DNA of 64,000 nucleotides from Lycocorax pyrrhopterus obiensis (GCA_014706295.1 JACSVZ010000016.1:1884168-1948167); one strand, 5' to 3'. Numbered from the stretch's first letter, positions 1 to 12,520 are shown. The notes: a model not told the origin generated them from the letters alone. Translations and numbers: made by a program.

Positions 1-430
1 ACACTCACTGCATCCCTCGTGGAGACTTTTGGGTTTACTTCAGCTGGAAATTCGGTGTTTGGGGATGCAAGCCTCAGGTTGCAAAACCAGTGGCGTAAGA
101 ACAACCAGGCTATATGCTGAAAATCACAGGAAAAAGCCCACCAGGAGAGAAGCTTGCAGCTGGAAATGACTGCAGTTCTCTCCTTTTTAATGTTTTTCAC
201 CATCACCGCTGTTGTCAGTCATTGTTAGGTATTAAATTGCATAAAATACAAGCCCTTGGAAACAAACATCAGTGCTTATCAGCCTATGTCAAAAGTCAAT
301 TTTTCTTTACAGCAATTTTGCTGGGAAATTACTTCTGGGAAGCCGCTCACTGCGTCTCAGCCCTGGGCTCCAGAGGCACAGGGACAGAAGCCACGCTCTT
401 CTCCCTTCTCCCCAGATACTGCAGGCTGGC
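1..430. other. unique sequence, nothing recognised
   Basis: No repeat, exon or RNA gene is recognisable. Short open frames overlap on both strands without any coding signature. The stretch around 185-260 is AT-richer than the rest. Confidence 0.5.
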
Positions 431-547
431 TCTGGAATCATGGAAAGGGTTGGGTTGGGAGCCACCTAAAAGTTCATCCCATTCCCCCCCTGCCCCTTCC
501 GCTAGACCAGGTTTTTCCAAGTCCTGTCCAAGCTGGTCTTCACTTAC
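431..547 (-). mobile_element. CR1 LINE 3' fragment, tail A, diverged
   Basis: The block starts with a form of 'atggaatggtttgggttgga' and runs into the 'catcccattccaccccctgcc' and 'ccaagtcctgtccaagctgg' sections, all on the reverse strand. Substitutions are frequent and the fragment stops about 115 bases from its 3' end, so it is an old, strongly 5'-truncated copy without coding sequence. Confidence 0.75.
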
Positions 548-1149
548 AGAGAAAAATCTCCTGTCAGGTTTGACTTTTACTTTAGAAGGCTGAGGACAGG
601 TCATATGTGAGGTCTAAATTACCAAATTAGCACCTACAGTCACAGGCATGGGGAAATAAAAGATCTTAGGGGATTTATACTGCTAATAAACCCCTGTGAG
701 TGTGTGCCTGACAAACAGCTTGTGAATTAACCTAATAAACAACCACTGGTCGTTGATAAATTGCATCTGGGTTGAAAGTGAAAGAGTAGAGACGGGTCGA
801 GCTGCCTGCTGCCGACGGAATTACGATGGATATTATTCCTTTATGATATCAGCTCTCACTGGCTGGGACACATGAGATGTGGGTGACTTGCAAGGTGCTG
901 GTTTTCCACCATCTCTGTGTGGTCCAGTTTACACCAGCTCCTCACAGAGTTCAAGAGCTGGAAAATCCAGACCAAACTTTTCCTGTCAGCTTTGACGGAG
1001 ATGGAGGCGAAACTTTTCCAAAATGGAAGAAAAGGTGATAATGTTGAAATATGGCATCATTGTGTGGAGTTGACTTTTATTCAAGCTCCAGAAAATGCTG
1101 CCTTAAATGCAGTGAGGTTGGAAAGGCCCAGGTGAGTAGGTTCATGTAA
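548..1149. other. unique sequence, nothing recognised
   Basis: AT-richer around 600-760, with AATAAA-like hexamers near 655 and 685. With no associated transcript structure these are not called as polyadenylation sites. No repeat or exon is seen. Confidence 0.45.
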
Positions 1150-1290
1150 ATAGAACCAAGGAATGGTTTGGGTGGGAAGGGACCTTAAGTCCCACCCAGT
1201 CCCACCCCCTTCCATGGGCAGGGACACCTTTCACCCTTCCACCAGACCAGGCTGCTCCAAGCCACCTTGGACACTTCCAGGATGCTGAGA
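1150..1290 (-). mobile_element. CR1 LINE 3' fragment, tail A
   Basis: The reverse strand reads through the 'gggcagggacacctt' and 'ccaggctgctccaagcc' landmarks that mark the last 150 bases of many CR1 copies in this window. Homology fades after the 'cttggacacttccagg' landmark. Confidence 0.85.
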
Positions 1291-1675
1291 GCTGCACCCA
1301 GGTATTTAAAATGCTGAAGGGGAGTGTTGAGGAAGGGAGTTCTTCAGGTTTGCCTGCAGCCTGCTCCAGGTGTGGCAGAGCACCTCCTTTCCCTGCCCAT
1401 CCAACAGCTTGGCTCTGGTAATGAGGGCAAAGGAAACCTTTGGATAACAATTCCAGTCAGGAGGCAGTGTGTGAGGACACACATTATTAGCCCCCTTCCA
1501 GAAACCTGAGGTCACTCAGCCACTGTCCCAAAGCTTAACCTTGACCTCATGACCACTGACTCCAGCTGCAAACCCTAAATGGGACATTTTGGAAGCACCA
1601 AAAATAGCCCTTCCTTCCTCACTCTGCAGACATGGAGCAGCAGACCCTTCAAAAACTAAACACTGCTGATTAATA

Positions 1676-1730
1676 GTATATAATATAATATAATATAATA
1701 TAATATAATATAATATAATATACAATATAA
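1676..1730. repeat. (TATAA)n pentanucleotide microsatellite
   Basis: About eight uninterrupted TATAA units occupy 1681-1720, with decayed units on both sides. The uninterrupted core suggests it may still vary in length between individuals. Confidence 0.95.
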
Positions 1731-2106
1731 ACTTGTTTTTTTGGCTGCTGCTGCCTTCCCACTCTCAAAGCCAAACCCCTACATAGCCTTATGTCCTCCC
1801 CACAGAAGGTGGAGTAACGTCCTGTGCCAGCCAACCACCTCCTGGCAACATCAGGGTCTCAGTTTTTGGCAGAAGAACTCAACCATAACATTTTCAAGGT
1901 GAAGACCTTAGAGGACAAGCAGAGCTGTTGGCCCTTTGTGGTTGTTGAATATATCCCAAAAACCCACAGCACCACCCGAAAAACCCCCTCACAGCAGAAC
2001 TTTATGGCCTAAGGGTTTAGGATGATCCATGGGTGTGTTGGACCTGGCCTTGGCTCCTTGATCTGATGCTGTCTTTCCATGTGACCTTGGGGAAACCACT
2101 TAGTGT

Positions 2107-2150
2107 CTGATAATTAAAGACTCTTAAACTGATAATTAGAGATTCTTAAA
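2107..2150. repeat. 22-bp tandem duplication, two copies
   Basis: Units at 2107-2128 and 2129-2150 both begin 'ctgataatta' and end 'cttaaa', differing at only two positions. This looks like a replication-slippage duplication. Confidence 0.9.
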
Positions 2151-3621
2151 CTCATAGAAGTGTTATAAGATGGCCAAGGTGGGGTTGAGGTGGAAGAGTC
2201 CCCAGAAGTACCTAAACCAGATTGATTTGAAAATCAATGTGATGCTTTCAAAAAATGAAATGCCTTTGATCCTCTGGCAGCCTCATCACATCTCCTGGAT
2301 CCCTGTCTGTAACAGCTGAAGCCAAGGAGTGAGCAGGAGGCTTCATTCCTCTTGGAATTTTCATAAAATTCATAAAATAGGCCCTGAACTTCAAGAGAAT
2401 GCATTGTCCCTGCAGTGACCCCTTGGCAGGAGGAAAGAAGGGGTTGCACAGGCCCAAGGCACGCTTGCAGAAGCACCTTCGCATCTTGTCCCCCACCATG
2501 GGGACAGGCAGAGCTCACCCCTCAGGCTGTGCCATCTGCTCTGCCAAAGCCATAACTCACTGACAATAACCTTAATTAAAAATATTAGTGCTGGAAAAGT
2601 GCACCTGGAAAGTCTGCAGCTCCATTCTGCTTTGCCCCCGATTGCTGGGTAATTGCAATAATTCCAGCGTCGCAGGGAGGATCACTCCCCAGGGCCTGCC
2701 TTCCCGTGCCTCCAAGTGCAAAATCCTTTATTATTTTCCAGGCTGGCTCTGCCACCAAGGTGGTACCACTTCATTAGGAAGAGGGAGAATAGATATCAGG
2801 CAGAACCCATTATGGACTGGGAACGGGGCCACGCACAGGAGCTGCTGCTGAGCTGCTCATCCAGGAGCTTCCCATGTGCTGGGAGGGGAGGGAGCAGAGG
2901 ATACACATCCCCCTTCCTGGCAAAGGCCTGCCTTGGCAGCAGGAGATGGAGCAGGACATTGCCCAGCAGCAGGCTCTCCCTCCTCCTCCTCCTCCGGGAT
3001 CAGCTGGAGCAGCAAGGAACATGCAAAGGAGCAAAGAGGAGAAAATCAGGCTCCAAAATGCAGAGGGTGGGGGAAATGCTGAGGAAAATGCTCCTCCTGC
3101 CCTCTGGGAAAAGTGGGCTGAGCTATTCCACATGGGAATAACTCCAGTGGAGGAACCACCAAGAGGATGAGAGAGAAGTCACACGTGCATCACACCTTTA
3201 GCTTCCTGCTTGTGTAAGAAACAGAGTCCTCCTCACTGCCGTGTGCCCCAGGATCTCAGCTGGGATAAACTGGGATGTTTCACTGCCTCTTCCCCCCCAA
3301 AACATGAACCCCCACTGATGCAGCACTGCGGCAGGGGCAGTTTTATACACAGAAAGATTTGAGAATTTTTAACTATGGAAACATATGGAAAAGCAAATTA
3401 ATAGGATCACTTTACTTAATGCAACTTTTGAATTCTGTCTGAGCGTGTCCTCTGCCTCTGATCCATCTTTTCCCAGTGTGTCCTGCTCTCAACACACGTC
3501 AGAAAAACAGAACATGCCACTGAGTCTTTTCCCTGGGCCTTTCCACCAGGAGCCCCACGGCAGTCAGGGAGACCCAGCCCCAGCTCACTGCTGCAGTCCC
3601 TGCAGGGAGTTCCCCCTTTCA

Positions 3622-3783
3622 CAAAACCCCAGGATGGCTTGGGTTGGAAGCACCTTAAACACCATCTCATCCCACCCCCTGCCATGGGCAGGGACACCTT
3701 CCACTATCCCAGGCTGCTCCAAGCCCTGTCCAACCTGGCCTTGGAGACTTCCAGGGATGGGGCAGCCACAGCTTCTCTGTTTT
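3622..3783 (-). mobile_element. CR1 LINE 3' fragment, tail A
   Basis: Reverse-strand match through the four common landmarks, ending in the 'gcagccacagcttctct' section. The very 3' end reads 'ggatggcttgggttggaag', slightly diverged from the common form. Confidence 0.9.
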
Positions 3784-4567
3784 GGATATTGTCACTCCAG
3801 CCAGCCCCGTTCCCACATGCACAGGAGCCAGGGGAGCAGCCAGTCCTAAGGACAAGCTGAATTTCCCTCTGCCAGTGGTGTGGCACTTGCAGGAAGGCGC
3901 TCCCAGGCACGACAAATAAATTAATAACTGATAGCCCAAATTAATTCCCGTTCCCACACAGCCTGTGCAAGCCAAGCCCTCAGTGCTCGCTGGTGGGGCG
4001 AGTTAATTACCACGCTGCCAGCAGGTATTCCATGAATCCTGTCAGGATGTGACAGGCCCTGGTCCTTCCCAGCGGAGCGTTCCCGCCTGGCATTGCTGTC
4101 ACGTCGCTCCGTGATGAGCCTGTGATGAGCACCCCAGGAGCAGTTCTGATAAAGTTCCCCTATTCACAGGAACTTTTGTCTGCTTTATTACATTACGTAT
4201 TCCTCGGAGACGGGCTGGGAAAGCGGGAATGATTAGTGTTCCATTTGCAAACACGTATTCCTGTGTGCAAAGTGATTGCAGAGTAGGTGCCCCTATAGCT
4301 TTAGGTAAAGCTGGGTTTAACTCCAGGAAGAAATATGGAACAGCGGTGTAAGGTACGGAAAATCTCATTCCCTAGCCTTCATAATGTGGTGGGGTAAGAA
4401 TTGTGGTGAAATCACGTTTTTCCCACTTTATTTTTGAGTATGTTTTCACTCGGGAGAAATTTTTATCCCAAATGTCCTGAATTTTTCACAGAGATGTGAA
4501 AATGTTTGAGGACAGCAATTGCTCAGCAAAATGTTGCCGTATGGTACAAGAAGCTCCCACCAAGGAG
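3784..4567. other. unique sequence with AT-richer block
   Basis: No exon or repeat. Positions about 4130-4380 are AT-richer and free of repeats, and are listed in the findings as a possible conserved non-coding block. Confidence 0.45.
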
Positions 4568-5031
4568 AGCCACACAGAATTCCAGGATAGGCCAGGCTGG
4601 AAGGGACCACAGGGGTCACCTGGTGCCACCTCCCTGCTCCAGCAGGGGCATCCCAGGGCACACGGCACAGATTGTGTCCAGACAGGTCTGGAATATCTCC
4701 ACTGAGGGAGACTCCACAGCCTCTCTGGGATCTGTTCAGGGCTCGGGCACTGCCCAAGGACGTCCTTCCTCATGTCCAGGTGGAACCTCCTGGGATCAGT
4801 CCCTGCCCGTTCCTCTGGTGCCATTGCTGGGCCCCCGGAGCAGAGCCTGGGCCCTGCCCTGAGCCCTCCCTGCAGCCAGGGACAGCCAGGGCTGAGGGCC
4901 GCTCTCAGCTGGGGCTCCTCTCGAGGCTGAGCAGCCCCAGCTCCCTCAGCCTTTCCTGGGCACCGAGATGCTCCAGGCCCTTCCTCACCTCCGCAGCCTC
5001 CACTGGCACTGCTCCAGCAGCTCCATGTCTC
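4568..5031 (-). mobile_element. older CR1 LINE fragment, tail E (chicken-like)
   Basis: The order of sections matches the classic chicken CR1 3' region read on the reverse strand. In order they are a tail near 'aggctggaagggaccacagg', then 'gaatatctccactgaggga', then 'tgtccaggtggaacctcctg', then the 'agcccagctccctcagcctt' section and the 'gctccagcagctccatgtct' section. It is about 460 bases long and more diverged from the other copies, so it represents a separate, older subfamily. A long reverse frame (4486-5262) crosses it by chance. Confidence 0.85.
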
Positions 5032-7470
5032 AACAGAAATTAATTCCTGCACATTGGCAATGCTTTCCCTCAGGAAAATCTCCTTCCTTGTGAAGATCCG
5101 ATGTAGCACTGCTGTGTGACAAAAGCCACCGACTCTGCCTGATCCCGAGGCTAAACATCCAATCTGTGCTGTTTGTATTAACTCATTGCATCCAACACCA
5201 ATCCCTTTCTCCCCGAGTGCCTTAAGGAAAAGCATTCCTGGTCCACAGAATGAGCTTTGCAATGTATTTCCAGGACTTGTTTTCTCTACAGACTGCAGCT
5301 GGAAATTCGTGCAGTCCTCACTCCTGGAATGCCAGGCTGGCAGCGGGCAATCCCCATGATCTCCCCTCTGGAGAGAGGCTCACGGAGCCGAGAGCACAGC
5401 AGGAAGAGCTGGAATAGGAGTGTGAGAGCAGCTTCTGTGGCTGTTCTCAGCTTGGCCAGCAGCTCCCAGAGCTCCCAGAGCTGTCCCCATGGGCTGACTT
5501 TCCCAGCAGGAGCAGCAGAGCCATGGCACATCCACGGAGCCGTGTCTTTGATCTTCAGGATCCTGTGAATACAGAGCTTGGGATTTGCAGTTTTCAGGAG
5601 CAGAGGTACAACAGCTCCAGATGCTTCTTAATCTCTTCATGTTACAGCTGTAAAAATGCAGGTGAGCTCCTCAAGTGAGCCCTACAGAGAGGGAAAAGCC
5701 TGACACCATCTTCAGAAATCCTGTTAGCCCCAGAGGCCCGAGTGCCCAGGTCTGGGATGCTCTTTTCCCATGACATTGGCTCTGTAGCAGGGTTATATTT
5801 TTATTTATATTTAATGCACAAGCAGAGTTGGCTGCGTATTGCTAAAACACCCCACTTTAAGGAGGCTGCAAATAGAAAAGAGGGAGAATCCAGCTTCCCT
5901 TGGAATATTCTTCTAAAGGAAGAGGAAACCATCGTAGTTTCCATTCGTTCCCCTTTAGCGCAGAGGCCTTTGCTGCCCACTGTGAGCAAGACCCTGCAGA
6001 TCTCCAGGTCCTTGTTCCCCTTTCAGCAACTGGAATTTAATCTCTGCATTTCAAACATACCCCAAACCTGCTCAGTATTCCAGAGATGGCAAGAGGGTCT
6101 TCGGAGCAGCAGCCTTTAGGAACAGGAAACAAGGACAAGACAACAGCTCTTTTCTATGGAAGAAGCTATTTCCAACATCCCTGCAGTGGCTTTGGGGGTT
6201 CCAACCCTTGGACCATGATTGGGGGACCTTGGAAGCAGCTCCCACCAATCCCCGAGGCAGCTGCCAGCATTTTGCAAGATGAATTTACAAATCATCCATC
6301 ACCAGCAATTCCAGTGATTTAATTAGACCCAAATTACTTTATGTCTTCGAAAACATCACAAATCTTGCTGGAAAAGATCCTGTGCATGTGTATGGACTTG
6401 CCAGCAAGGAACTGTTTTCTCCTGCCAAAAGTTTGGGAGCGCAGCATTCCCGGCCCCAGTGGCTGCTGGGCAAAGCCAGCGGAAGATTCCAGTGCCTGCC
6501 TGGACCGGAGCCTGCGGTGAAGGGGAGTTACAGCCTTCATCCTCCTCCAGCAGAATCCTCTTCCCAGCACGCTCCCCGCGGCCTCTGTGCTCCTTCCCGC
6601 AGCCTTGCCGGGAGGTTTCGGCTCCTTGCCGGCAACGGGAGAGCAGCAAAGGTGGCAGAACTTGCTCAGTCCCTCCGCCAGAAACACAACAAAGCACTCG
6701 AGGGCTCCCTGATTTGTTCCAGACGGGGCTGGCCCCCACAGAGCCGCTCAGCCCCGGTGCCAGAGAACACAAACCCATAAAACCCCACACGTCAGGAGCT
6801 CCTCCTGCCTCCGGCAGCGCCGGGGTCACGCGTCCGAGCTGGGTGGGCTCCTCTGAGCAGCGTCTCCCTGGTCCTGGTGGGCCCCGTCCAGCCAGAGCGC
6901 TTCCAAGCACAGGGAGCCTGGGAACGGCCCCGACTGGGAGAACAGGCTGATGAGAAACTGGGGCTGCTGGGACGGCTGAAACAATTAACAGAAATCCGAG
7001 CCCAGTGGGAACAGGGCTAATGCCAGGATTATTCCAGGACTATTCCCTGGCAAGTCGTGCTGGAGGCAGGCATTGATCTGAAAGCTGCGTTGGGATGGTG
7101 CAGGCAGGGAAAGGGGTGCAGGCAGCTCCCGTTCCCAAAGAACCCAGCCAGGCACCTCCAGAGTGGGGTTTACAGAGGGGTGTGTGCCCTGTGTGTGGCA
7201 CACGTGTCACCTGTGGGCAGCACTCTGCTCGTCCCTGCCTAGGGGAGACCTTTGTGAGTTACAGTGCTGTGAAAGCCATGATGGTTAAAAGCACCCCCCA
7301 GCTTTACCTGTGGGTTCCTTCAGGGAAATGGAAGAATAATAAAGTGCCCAAAAGGTGGCAGGACACCCAGAAAATTGTTCAGGAGGTGGAATAGGAAAAT
7401 AAACTGAGAGGCAAACGCTGCATCCTCCACCTCGGAAGAAAATCAGAGGTGCTGCCTTATCCCAGTCTTG
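5032..7470. other. unique sequence, no gene seen
   Basis: GC and CpG content rise modestly around 6440-6960, but less than at the 62-kb island. Open frames up to 184 codons occur there on both strands, consistent with stop-poor GC-rich DNA. No transposon is recognised. Confidence 0.45.
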
Positions 7471-7642
7471 CCAATTGCTGAGGCTGTGGCTGCCCCTGGA
7501 TCCCTGGAAGTGTCCCAGGCCAGGTTGGACGGGGCTTGGAGCAACCTGGGCTAGTGGAAGGTGTCCCTGCCCGTGGCACGGGGTGGAACTGGGTGAGCTT
7601 TAAGGTTCCTTGCAACCCAAATCCATCCGTGGTTCCATGTAG
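7471..7642 (+). mobile_element. CR1 LINE 3' fragment, tail A
   Basis: Forward-strand copy from the 'gaggctgtggctgcccctgg' section to a diverged tail near 'ccatccgtggttccatg'. Severely 5'-truncated, with no coding sequence. Confidence 0.9.
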
Positions 7643-9989
7643 CCCTGGATAAATACAGAGAAAATTGGGAGGCCCTTGGGAGAAAGGGTGGATTTGAATA
7701 CACATCACAGCTCCTTCTCTGGTTTGTCCAACAGGAAAAAGAAAGGCCAGGAAGACACAGGTGTGGAGACCCAGAGCTAGATCCAGAGGACCTGGAAGCG
7801 GAGCAGATGCCAGGAGGCAGCTCATGTCCCTGACTGGATCAATCCAGGGAGAGCTGAGCTTAGCCAGCTGAGCCACAGGCACACACCACACAGCCAGGAG
7901 AGGCTCGCAGCTCCGGGATTCCTGCCCCATCCTCACCCTCAAAGGCACTTGGTCACCTGCAGCCCCACAGCTGGTGATCTGCCTACACTGGAAACACGGG
8001 GATCAGGGAGAAATTCAGCCCAATGCCCTGAGCACTGTATCCCAGAGCCGCCTCTCAGGAGGCAGCTCTGTTAGGGAGAACTCACTGCAGCCCGTAACTA
8101 AGCCATCCAAATAGCTGAGTGCAGCCTGTTTTCCCCAAAATCCATAGGAAGTCTAGCTCCACACACTCCTGCTTCTGCTTCCAGCTGTGTTTGGGAGCAG
8201 GGAAGCCTCCTGCCACCTGAGCTCTGCACCTCGGGAAGACCTTGTGTGCCCGAGTCATTCCAGCCACGGAGAAAGGCCACGTTGGCAGCAAAACATTTGC
8301 AGGCAGCTGCAAACCCGCTGACCTCCGTAGTCCTGGGTCCTGCTGCACTCTTTCCCAGTTTTTCCCCTCTGTTTTTTAATCAATGAGCCTCGTGTGATAG
8401 ATCAAAGGACTTAAAAGCCAAGGAAGGCGCTGCAGCCCTTGGCAGCAGCAGGGAATGAGACAGCCAGTCCCGCCTATGCAGGCAGCCCAGAGGGGCTGCA
8501 GAAATTCATTTAAAAATCACATTGCAAGGTTTGAACAGTGCCATTTGTTTCAGTCTTTCATTCTCAGCTCTTCCATTTTCCTGTTCAATCACAAGGAAAG
8601 AGCCCCACAGCCAGGAGGTCCCACCCAGCTCCAGCTCTGCCAGCTCCGGATGTTCGGCTGCTCCAGCCCCGGCTGCCTCCTGCAGATCCCCGGTGCTCAG
8701 GGAGAGCCACCGTGCAATTAATTCTCTTGCAATAATAGGGCAGTGCCAATTACCGAGCAGACTCTTGTAGCAATAAAAATATAATATACTGAGTCTGACT
8801 TGCGAAGTCCCGGCACTAAATGTCTCTCTTTTGGAGGACTTCCATCTTTATGTTCCTGCCTCTTAGCTCCTCTTCCTTTTTTTTCAGCCTAATACCAGTC
8901 TCACTTCCAGAGCGTTCATCCCGAAGCTATGAACTCCTTGTGTGAGCCATGTCAGACCCAGCAGCCCCTTGGTGGGACTGGGAACATTGGGTTTCATCCA
9001 TCCAGGTTTTGGCTCATGCCCAGCAGGGAGGTCTTGCTCTTCCAAGGCATTGGGAGGAGAGAAAAAGGTCCAACCAGGATGATGGGGATCCAGGATGGAT
9101 TTAACGGAGAAAACCACAGGAAAGACACAGCTCTGGAGGGCCCCTGCCTGGAAATCTCTGCCACAGCAAGGTTAGGTGGCACTTAATGGCAGCAGGGGAT
9201 GGGAGAGGGCAGGTCCAAGGAAAAGGGAGTGACTGTTCCAGGGGAGGGCCCAGCAGGATTTCCAGGTGAACTGAAGGGCTCCCAGCGGTAACACAGCTCT
9301 GACAATGCCTGGACGGGTAATTCCCTTCCACCATCCCTCTGTGAGGCTTGCTGGAAAAACTACAAACTGCTGCACCCTGCCCAGGCTTGAGGGATGCTTT
9401 AGTCTGGGCTTTGTAACGCTGTGGTTTGGTGAAAGTTTCATGCTTGGCCCAGCCCACCCGGCTCCCAAGACATGCCATGGTGTCCTCATGGTCCCATCAG
9501 CAGCACGGGGCTCCGGGATCAGCATTCCCTGGTCACAAGCCATATCCCACTTTTCCTTCCACTTTGGCACAGCCCTCTCCGGAGAAGCCGCCTGTGTGTT
9601 GTGTGTGTTTGCTTTTGCACCGACTGATCTCCAGAGCCTGCAGAATCCTCGCCTCCAGCCCGACCCAGCTGAGCAGGTTTTGGACCAGACCCACCTTCCA
9701 GATTTAGCCTTTGTTAGCCAATTCCCTGTGAACACACATTCCCGTGGTTCAGCTCGTTGCCTCCTCCCCTCTCTGCCCCCCATCCCTCAGCTGAGATGAT
9801 ATTCCCCTCCCCAGCGCTGTTGAATTCCTCAGAGCCCCACGGATTTGCCCGTAACAGGTTTTCCATGTCACGCCAAAGGGCACAAAGTCCTTGGAGGCCG
9901 AGCACAGATCCTCGGTGGGATTTCTGAGCCCGGGAGAAGCAAGACCTGAGAGAAAAGGAAGGGATGATCGCCTGTGGCCGAGCAGGGAA
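7643..9989. other. unique sequence, nothing recognised
   Basis: No repeat family or exon identified. Reverse frames up to about 200 codons near 9172-9783 have no recognisable domain and are overlapped by forward frames of similar length. Confidence 0.45.
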
Positions 9990-10033
9990 GGTGGGGTGTT
10001 CCCAGGTGGGGTTTTCCCAGGTGGGGTGTTCCT
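9990..10033. repeat. 15-bp tandem repeat, three copies
   Basis: Units of form 'ggtggggtgttccca' begin at 9990, 10005 and 10020; the middle unit has one substitution and the last lacks its final base. The period is a multiple of three, so it leaves reading frames open, but nothing else suggests coding. Confidence 0.95.
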
Positions 10034-11600
10034 CCTGGCAGCACACCTGTGCACGGAGCACGGACCAGTCTTTGCTTTGGGCAAGAAATCGGGCTTTTCA
10101 AAGCGCAAATGAACACGCTCTTCAAGTAAAGTCCCTGGAAGTGAAATTCTGATGAGGCTTCAGCACCCTGGTGCCTGCAGACAGCCTCCTGCTCAATTCA
10201 CTGCTCTGTCATGCTTGTTACTGGGAAATGAATTCCTTTCACACTGACATTTCATAGACTTCCTGATCCAGCACATAATGAACACCCTGCCAGCCCTGGC
10301 AGCCTCTTGCCAAACTAACTTTTATTACCTGTTTTCTCATTATTGTATTTAAATTTCCTGGTTTGTTGTCGCTGCGGCTCTGGTTTTTTTCCTTGTTAAA
10401 AGAGAAAGAGCAGGGTAAGATAACAAATCTCCCCAGCAGGGTCCTGCACTGGGGAGCACAGATTCCCAGCGTCCCAGCCAGCCCTCAGGGCTGCCCAGGA
10501 TGAGGCAGCAGCACTTGCAGGCGGCTGCAGAGGCTGGAGCAGAGATAAATGATGCAGTGCTGAAGCACCTTGCCAGCATTAAGCACACAGCAGTGCTGGC
10601 TGTGTGATCCTACACCTTCCTGACCCGGGGCTAATCACATCTCTGCCATCAGCAGGGCACTTACACCTCATATCCCTGACATTAGGATGACTTATTCCAC
10701 ACTTTTAGACTTATTTGCTTTCACTCTCCTACAGCGTGTAACATAAGAGAGTGGCAGTGCTCAGCAGTGGCTCCCGGCCATTAGAGCTGAAAGACTCCTA
10801 ATGAAAACCTGGAGAAGCTGGAGAATCATCCCTGCAGCACTCCAGCTACAGGCTGGAGCACTAAGCTGGCTGCTGGCTCCTGCTGGGTTTATTTTGGGTT
10901 GCAGGCATCCCTGAGAACTCTCTTCTGGGCTGGGAATGGGCCTTAGGAGCCCAGCAGCAAGCGGGATCATCCCTCTGGGATCATGGCCATCCAGTGGAAG
11001 CGGGCACCTCCTCAGCTGGCCTTTCCCTCTGGTCTAGAACATCAAATAAACAGAACAGACCACTCTGAAACGCCGTGGCAGGAGCCTGAGACACCTGAAA
11101 TAACAGAGAGAAGTGACAAGTGCTCCCAAGAGGGGTTTTCCTTCTTCCCCTGCTTGACACTTCCCTGTTGTGTTCTCTGCAGAAAAGTCTGATGCTTTTG
11201 CACCTTGTCTGATCTCCCTTAAGACCACCAGCAGCCTCATGGAGAGGGGAACCTGTTTTCTTAAGCTTTTACCTGTTTTCTTAAGCTTTTAAAGGGCCGT
11301 GAACGCAGAGATTAAGAAAACCAAAGCCCCAATGAACAGCATGAAGTGCCGTGCGCAATTTCTCTGTAAACAATCAGGCACCACAGTAGGAAACAGAGAC
11401 ATCCCAACGTGAATAAACCTCTCATTTTCCCCTCCATTTCCAGAAGAATGGCTACAGCACATCCCATGGGAGTTCTGTCAACCTGGACGCCCCGTCTGAG
11501 GGACCCTGAAAGGGGCAAGGTGCAGTTTTGTGTTTAATTATGAAGTATCACCTTCATTTGAATATTCCCTCTGCTAATCCTGTTGTTAAGCCCCTAATTC
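10034..11600. other. unique sequence with one perfect duplication
   Basis: Contains the 20-bp duplication at 11251-11290. The block 10230-10400 is AT-richer. No exon or transposon is recognised. Confidence 0.45.
11251..11290. repeat. perfect 20-bp tandem duplication
   Basis: The unit 'acctgttttcttaagctttt' occurs twice with no mismatch (11251-11270, 11271-11290). Perfect identity points to a recent slippage event or an assembly artefact. Confidence 0.95.
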
Positions 11601-11705
11601 TTGTTGGAGCAACCTGGTGTAGCGGAAGGTGTCCCTGCCCACAAAAGGGGTGGAACTGGATGAGCTTTAATGTCCCTCCCAACCCAAACCATTCCATGAT
11701 TCCTC
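11601..11705 (+). mobile_element. CR1 LINE 3' fragment, tail A
   Basis: About 105 bases, from 'ttggagcaacctggtgtagc' through the diverged 'gtccctgcccacaaaagggg' section to the 'aaaccattccatgattc' end. Very short insertion. Confidence 0.9.
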
Positions 11706-12217
11706 AAATTTCAAGTTTTCCTGCCACTTGCTGCTCCTCCCCGTGCCTTTCCCAGCTCCTGGAAGTCCTGGATGAGGTGGGGATGTGGAGTTGCACTGAG
11801 CAGACAAGTCACAGAGCCCTGGCTGTGGCCTCTGTTCTGTTCCCAGACCCTTTCCCACTAATCCTCTTGCTTTTGGAGAGCTGCAGGGCTGTGCCACGCC
11901 ACTTCCACAGAATAATTTAGAGTGTCCCTGAGGAGCTAGAGCCCAGCTCAGAGCTCGTCATTTGCACGTGGAGTGACAAGTGCCTGTCCCCACGGGCACC
12001 CCTGCCTTTCTCCGCGTTGGATTCTCCAGTTTATTCCTGGTCCCTTCCTGGCCACCCTTTCTTGGCATCATCTACTTTCGCATTCCATCTTGGCTGACCT
12101 TCCAGGCCTTTACGGAGCGCAGGGAACCGGGAACAGGCTGCAGGCACACGGATCCCTGCAGGTCACCTCTGCTGGCCTCAATCCCTCCCTCCCTCGGCAA
12201 GGGGCTCTTCCTGCCTT
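11706..12217. other. unique sequence, nothing recognised
   Basis: No repeat family, exon or regulatory structure identified between two CR1 pieces. Confidence 0.45.
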
Positions 12218-12480
12218 TCAAGCGCTGATCCATGGGATGACCTTTCCTCTCAGCCCACAGGGGCTTAGTATCCTTAAGCTGCTTCGCTGAGGAAAGTGAT
12301 CAAAAGCCTTCCAGAAATCTAAGTGGATTTTGTCCACTGGATTTACCTCGTCTACACGCCCCGTGATGCCTCCAAAGATTCCTGAAGAGATTTGTGGAGC
12401 CTGATGCCTGCCCTTTACGAAGGACATCCTGTCCCACTTATCCAGGCACCTGTTGATCCTGTCCTTTCTTTCTCCAAGTT
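12218..12480 (-). pseudogene. decayed CR1-type reverse transcriptase fragment
   Basis: A 69-codon reverse frame (12427 down to 12218) contains LDFWKAFD at 12299-12322. It matches the motif A region of CR1/L3-clade LINE reverse transcriptases (typically LDFSKAFD), which holds a catalytic aspartate of the palm domain. The upstream FVKGR and the VDE/VD spacing before motif A also fit the family. Only this part of ORF2 is present: fingers, motif C, endonuclease and the 3' end are missing. It cannot be functional. It abuts, in the opposite orientation, a forward CR1 tail at 12521. It is the only clear coding remnant in the window. Confidence 0.8.
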
Positions 12481-12520
12481 ATCCCAGTTCAAGTCTCCAA
12501 CTCTCTGGACCTCCACCAGT

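Larger units (their letters stand above)
1291..3621. other. unique sequence with small tandem repeats
   Basis: This contains the TATAA microsatellite at 1676-1730, a 22-bp duplication at 2107-2150 and a CTC triplet run near 2981-2996. No exon or transposon is recognised; open frames here are short and occur on both strands. Confidence 0.5.

Noticed and set aside
4486..5262. 258-codon reverse open frame
   Set aside because: Runs through the non-coding 3' region of an old CR1 and unique sequence on both sides; no domain.
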